Assembly: GCF_050916355.1 (NCBI RefSeq)
Contig: NZ_CP136946.1
Span: 1,116,001 to 1,180,000, forward strand
DNA: 64,000 nucleotides
Source: Jeongeupia wiesaeckerbachi
Lineage (GTDB): Bacteria; Pseudomonadota; Gammaproteobacteria; Burkholderiales; Chitinibacteraceae
Reading direction: 5' to 3'
Shown here: positions 61,108 through 64,000 of the stretch, one piece after another
Layout of the letters: every line of letters begins with the position of its first letter
Numbering within the stretch: position 1 is the stretch's first letter
Notes under the pieces: model-generated
Told to the model about the DNA's origin: nothing
What the model saw: only the letters and a program-made list of their open reading frames with translations
Databases searched by the model: none
Position numbers and translations under genes: made by a program

Positions 61108-62754
61108 TCACGAATTCTTCGCGAGCTTGTCTTCGTTTTCGACCTTGCGGGTGATGTACCACTGCTGGGCGATCGACAGGCAGTTGTTGACCACGTAGTA
61201 CAACACCAGGCCGGCCGGGAAGAACAGGAAGAACACGCTGAACACCAGCGGCATGATCTTCATCATCTTCGCCTGCATCGGATCCGGCGGCGGCGGGCTC
61301 AGTTGCTGCTGGATGAACATCGACACCGCCATCAGCACCGGCAGCACGAAGTACGGATCCTTGGCCGACAGGTCGTGAATCCACAGCGCCCACGGTGCCT
61401 GGCGCAGCTCGACCGCGGCGATCAGCGCCCAGTACAGCGCGATGAACACCGGGATCTGTACCAGCATCGGCAGGCAGCCGCCGAGCGGATTGACCTTCTC
61501 GGTCTTGTACATCTCCATCACGGCCTGCTGGAACTTCATCTTGTCGTCGCCGTGACGCTCCTTCAGCTGCTCCATGCGCGGCGCGAGCTTGCGCATCTTC
61601 GCCATCGAACGGTAGCTGGTCGCGGCGAGCGGGTAGAACAGCGCCTTGATCATGATGGTCAGCAGGATGATCGCCCAGCCCCAGTTGCCGACGACCTTGT
61701 GGATCTGGTCGAGCACCCAGAACAGCGGCTTGGCGAAGATCGTGAAGATGCCGTAGTCCTTGACGAGGTCGAAGCCCGGCGCGATCTGGTCGAGCACGCG
61801 GGTTTCCTGCGGGCCGACGAAGAGCTCGACGGTCTTGTCGAACTTGGCGCCCGGCGCGATCTGCGGCAGCGCGGCGACGACGCCGGCCGAATACAGTCCG
61901 CCCGGCACGGCCTTCAGCTCGTAGCTGCAGGCGGTGTCGCCGCAGATGCCCGGCTTGTCCTTCGGCGAAGCGATCCAGGCGCTGGTGAAGTAATGCTGCA
62001 CCATGGCGACCCAGCCGTCCTTGGCCGATTTCTGGTAGTCCGCTTCGTTCTTGTCGAGCTTGGCGAAGTCGACCTTCTGGAACTTGCCGGCGTCGGTATA
62101 GACGGCCGGACCGGTGAAGGTGTGCGTACCGAACATGCCGGTGCTGGTGCCTTCCGGCGACTTGCCGTCACGCAGCAGCCGGTAGTAGGCCTGCGCGGTC
62201 AAAGGCTTGCTGCCGCCGTTGACGATCTCATAGCGGACGTCGACGACGTAGGAATCGCGCTTGAAGGTGTAGATCTTCGCGACCTTGACGCCTTCGGGGC
62301 CGGCGGCCTCGAGTCGCACGTCGACCTTGTCCTGACCGTCGGCGAGCGCGTAGCTCGTCTGTGCCGCGGTGAAGGTGCTCTTGTGCGTCGGCAGGCCGTC
62401 GCCGATCAGGCCGGTTTGCGCCACATAGGTGTGGGCACCGTCGTCTTCGAGCAGCACGAAGGGCTTGGCCGGATCCAGCGTCGCGCCGTACTTGTTCAGG
62501 CTGACCTTGCGCAGATCGGCGCCGTTGCTATCGATTTCGGCGGTCAGCAGATCGGTCTTCACCGTGATCCGCGTGCCGTTGGCGAGCTTGCCGGTTTCCA
62601 CTTGCGGGGCGGCCGGTGCGGCGCCCGCCGTGGCCGGGGCACTCGCCGCCGGTGGCGTATTCAGCTGCGGATATCGTTTCTCCATCCACTTCTGCCAGAA
62701 GAAGAGAATGCCGAACGAGACCGCGATGAAGAGAATCAGTCTTTTGGTGTCCAT
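61108..62754 (-). CDS. yidC: Membrane protein insertase YidC
   Basis: YidC inserts proteins into the inner membrane, alone or with SecYEG. The 548-residue protein has the N-terminal anchor (LILFIAVSFGILFFWQKW), a large periplasmic β-domain (about residues 50-340), and the C-terminal core of five helices with GWAIILLTIMIKALFYPL, MARKLAPRM-like cytosolic helices (MAKMRKLAPRMEQLKERHG) and NPLGGCLPMLVQIPVFIALYWAL. The length is typical for Gram-negative bacteria. It begins 15 bases after the yidD stop. Confidence 0.97.
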   Translation of the reverse strand: MDTKRLILFIAVSFGILFFWQKWMEKRYPQLNTPPAASAPATAGAAPAAPQVETGKLANGTRITVKTDLLTAEIDSNGADLRKVSLNKYGATLDPAKPFVLLEDDGAHTYVAQTGLIGDGLPTHKSTFTAAQTSYALADGQDKVDVRLEAAGPEGVKVAKIYTFKRDSYVVDVRYEIVNGGSKPLTAQAYYRLLRDGKSPEGTSTGMFGTHTFTGPAVYTDAGKFQKVDFAKLDKNEADYQKSAKDGWVAMVQHYFTSAWIASPKDKPGICGDTACSYELKAVPGGLYSAGVVAALPQIAPGAKFDKTVELFVGPQETRVLDQIAPGFDLVKDYGIFTIFAKPLFWVLDQIHKVVGNWGWAIILLTIMIKALFYPLAATSYRSMAKMRKLAPRMEQLKERHGDDKMKFQQAVMEMYKTEKVNPLGGCLPMLVQIPVFIALYWALIAAVELRQAPWALWIHDLSAKDPYFVLPVLMAVSMFIQQQLSPPPPDPMQAKMMKIMPLVFSVFFLFFPAGLVLYYVVNNCLSIAQQWYITRKVENEDKLAKNS

Positions 62755-62769
62755 CGTGTACTCGGGAAG

Positions 62770-62994
62770 TCAGGGGACGGGGTCGTGACCGCAGCCGCCC
62801 CAGGGATGGCAGCGGCAAAGCCGGCGAATTGTAAGCCACCCGCCGCGCGCAACGCCATGTTTAACAATTGCCTCGCTCGCGTAATGCGAGCAGCTTGGCG
62901 TATAGCGGCAGCGGGGACCGATCAGCGGGCTGATGCACAACTGGTAGAAGCGGATCAGGCCGATTGCAAGTGCCTTGAGCATCGACGCCATCAT
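62770..62994 (-). CDS. yidD: Membrane protein insertion efficiency factor YidD
   Basis: The 74-residue protein has the family motif QLCISPLIGPRCRYTPSCSHYASEAI with the three conserved Cys, and ends HPWGGCGHDPVP. It helps YidC-dependent insertion. Its ATG (62994) overlaps the rnpA stop by four bases. Confidence 0.95.
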   Translation of the reverse strand: MMASMLKALAIGLIRFYQLCISPLIGPRCRYTPSCSHYASEAIVKHGVARGGWLTIRRLCRCHPWGGCGHDPVP

Positions 62995-63362
62995 CCCGGC
63001 TGCGCATGACGGGCGCGTTGCTTGAGGAACAGCTTCAGCAGCGCCTCTCTGGCGGCCTCGCCCTCTTTGCGGCCGAAGGCCTTGCGTGAACGGACGACCA
63101 GATCGAGCCCGGCGAGTTCGGCGGCATGCAACCGGAAGACCTCGCGCGTGCTGCGGCGGATGTAGTTGCGTACCACCGCGCGCTTGTCGGTCTTGCGGCC
63201 GACGACCATGCCAAGGCGTGCGTGCGTCAAGCCGTTCGGCCGCGCCAGCACCTGGAAATAATCGTTGCTCGCCGACGAGCGCAAACTAAAAACGGATGAA
63301 TAATCATCCGTTTTCAGCAGGCGCAGTACCCGCGGGAAGCCGTAGCGAAGAGCGGGCGCCAT
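62991..63362 (-). CDS. rnpA: Ribonuclease P protein component
   Basis: RnpA is the protein subunit of RNase P, which removes 5' leaders from tRNA precursors. The 123-residue basic protein shows RFPRVLRLLKTDDYSSVF-like N-terminus (GFPRVLRLLKTDDYSSVF) and the RNR motif as VGRKTDKRAVVRNYIRRSTREVFR. It lies between rpmH and yidD in the conserved order. Its start comes 19 bases after the rpmH stop. Confidence 0.96.
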   Translation of the reverse strand: MAPALRYGFPRVLRLLKTDDYSSVFSLRSSASNDYFQVLARPNGLTHARLGMVVGRKTDKRAVVRNYIRRSTREVFRLHAAELAGLDLVVRSRKAFGRKEGEAAREALLKLFLKQRARHAQPG

Positions 63363-63381
63363 GCCGGCGCTTCCGGTCTGC

Positions 63382-63516
63382 TTAAGCCGACAGGACAGCG
63401 CGGCCCTTGGCGCGGCGCGCAGCGATCACATTGCGACCGCCGTTGGTTTTCATGCGGGCGCGGAAACCGTGGGTGCGCTTGCGGCGAATGGTAGACGGCT
63501 GGAAAGTACGTTTCAT
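63382..63516 (-). CDS. rpmH: 50S ribosomal protein L34
   Basis: The 44-residue, highly basic protein begins MKRTFQPSTIRRKRTHGFRA and contains MKTNGGRNVIAARRAKGR. This is the standard L34. It heads the rpmH-rnpA-yidD-yidC operon, read away from dnaA. Confidence 0.98.
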   Translation of the reverse strand: MKRTFQPSTIRRKRTHGFRARMKTNGGRNVIAARRAKGRAVLSA

Positions 63517-63558
63517 GACTAGAATTCCTGAGCGGACTAAATCGACAGTAAACCATTG

Positions 63559-63587
63559 ATTCCACAATAAAGCCAAGGTCTTGTCAA
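63559..63587 (-). promoter_or_regulatory. Probable σ70 promoter of the rpmH operon
   Basis: On the minus strand a perfect -35 TTGACA (63587-63582) is followed after 17 bases by TGGAAT (63564-63559) as the -10. It lies about 45 bases upstream of the rpmH ATG. Confidence 0.6.
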
Positions 63588-63617
63588 CCCTTTCGTCGGA
63601 CGTGTCTGTGGGATACC

Positions 63618-63626
63618 TGTGGATAA
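63618..63626 (-). promoter_or_regulatory. DnaA box upstream of dnaA
   Basis: Exact TTATCCACA on the minus strand, 127 bases before the dnaA start. It probably takes part in dnaA autoregulation or in origin function. Confidence 0.7.
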
Positions 63627-63752
63627 CTTTGCCGGCTCAGGGTAGAATTCAGCCAATCCACCACCATCCTGCCATCGGCTTCGCACCGGCTGCCCGCCTG
63701 AATTTGAGTTCCGGCGTGGCCTGCTATTGTCGCGAGGCTGGCCCCTGCTCCT

Positions 63753-64000
63753 ATGTCTGCGCTCGAAAATTGCTGGGCCCACTGCCTGACCGAACTTGAA
63801 GGCCGCCTTGGCGCCGACCAGTTCCGCATCTGGATCCGCCCGCTAGTGGCCGAGCCCAAAGATGACGCGCTGCATCTGATCGTTCCGAACCAGATTTTCC
63901 TGCAGTTCATCCGCGATCGTTTCCTCGGCCTGATCGAGGAGGCCGCAGCCGGTTTCTGTGGCGGCGAAGCACCGACGATCTCGCTCAAGGTCGGCAGCGG
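63753..64000 (+). CDS. dnaA: Chromosomal replication initiator DnaA (5' part)
   Basis: Eighty-two codons are visible before the window ends. The product starts MSALENCWAHCLTELEGRLGADQFRIWIRPL, which is DnaA domain I, the part that contacts DnaB and DiaA; the pattern CLxxLExxLxxxQFxxWIRPL is diagnostic. The next residues (LHLIVPNQIFLQFIRDRFLGLIEE) finish domain I. It lies divergent from rpmH, as in most bacteria. Confidence 0.96.
   Translation, partial: MSALENCWAHCLTELEGRLGADQFRIWIRPLVAEPKDDALHLIVPNQIFLQFIRDRFLGLIEEAAAGFCGGEAPTISLKVGS

Larger units (their letters stand above)
63517..63752. other. rpmH-dnaA intergenic region with a DnaA box
   Basis: This 236-base gap carries the rpmH promoter and the dnaA promoter. 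A perfect DnaA box lies at 63618-63626 (TGTGGATAA on the plus strand); a similar 9-mer, CTGTGGGATA, lies a few bases before. A possible -10 for dnaA is TAGAAT near 63643. It could be part of oriC or an autoregulation site; one good box is too few to call an origin. Confidence 0.55.

Noticed and set aside
63517..63752. Calling oriC in the rpmH-dnaA gap
   Set aside because: Only one perfect DnaA box and no clear AT-rich unwinding region are present; the origin may lie beyond dnaA, outside the window.

Overview
The window reads as the replication-origin-proximal end of a chromosome from a GC-rich betaproteobacterium. The best guess is order Neisseriales (Chitinibacteraceae/Chromobacteriaceae type). 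The reasons are the block dnaA-rpmH-rnpA-yidD-yidC-mnmE, the fused EIIA-HPr-EI phosphotransferase protein beside a PtsG-type EIICB, the zapB-zapA-6S RNA-fau order, and a type IV minor-pilin operon. The genus cannot be fixed from the sequence alone. dnaA starts at 63753 and runs off the right edge; a large NRPS-like gene runs off the left edge.

Layout. 1-5.4 kb: an odd NRPS-like protein (condensation domain, half an adenylation domain, then a PLP decarboxylase), about 1 kb without a gene, and two small genes. 5.5-9.8 kb: a sulfatase lipoprotein with a serine-type, divergent active-site motif, a Cys-cluster protein and a radical-SAM sulfatase maturase. 9.8-12.6 kb: an unstable patch with an acetyltransferase, a truncated gene remnant, an IS110/IS1111 transposase and an AT-rich VOC gene. 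12.9-27.9 kb: metabolic genes (proB, msrQ, a split ThrE-type exporter, LysR/dadA, DUF2252, adenine deaminase, an SDR, a dienelactone hydrolase, a BcsA-like synthase with PilZ, a PEBP-Rof fusion, an ArsC-like protein and an MTA/SAH nucleosidase-like protein). 27.9-32.4 kb: a glucose-type PTS operon made of two fused proteins. 32.6-36.1 kb: fau, 6S RNA, zapA, zapB-like, btuF-like, ylqF. 36.4-42.9 kb: a thioredoxin-like protein, then the pilY1-fimT-pilV-pilW-pilX-pilE operon. 43.3-46.6 kb: hemL, CYTH, hemJ, an M48 protease and rubredoxin. 46.7-50.2 kb: thiD, an AraC/GyrI-type regulator, a CPT-like kinase, DUF1993 and an M15 peptidase. 50.2-57.6 kb: parC, a periplasmic binding protein, a soluble chemoreceptor-like protein, a GNAT protein and parE. 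57.8-64.0 kb: mnmE, a MITE-like element, an AraC regulator, a HAD phosphatase, yidC, yidD, rnpA, rpmH and dnaA.

The most notable signals are: (i) the C-A(truncated)-PLP decarboxylase fusion with no carrier domain in view; (ii) a PEBP domain fused in frame to a Rof/YaeO-type Rho-binding domain; (iii) four ParB-binding parS sites between 47.5 and 57.6 kb, one at the centre of a 32-bp palindrome and one where the ribosome-binding site of parE should lie; (iv) an Ser-x-Ile-x-Arg sulfatase beside its likely maturase; (v) a second EIIB domain in PtsG that has lost its phosphorylated Cys; (vi) an 11-C tract in the first codons of fau; (vii) two structured intergenic repeats, one a 268-bp nested-hairpin element with 31-bp terminal inverted repeats and the other a ~370-bp element with hairpin arms; and (viii) a good 6S RNA candidate. 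No CRISPR array, tRNA or rRNA gene was seen.
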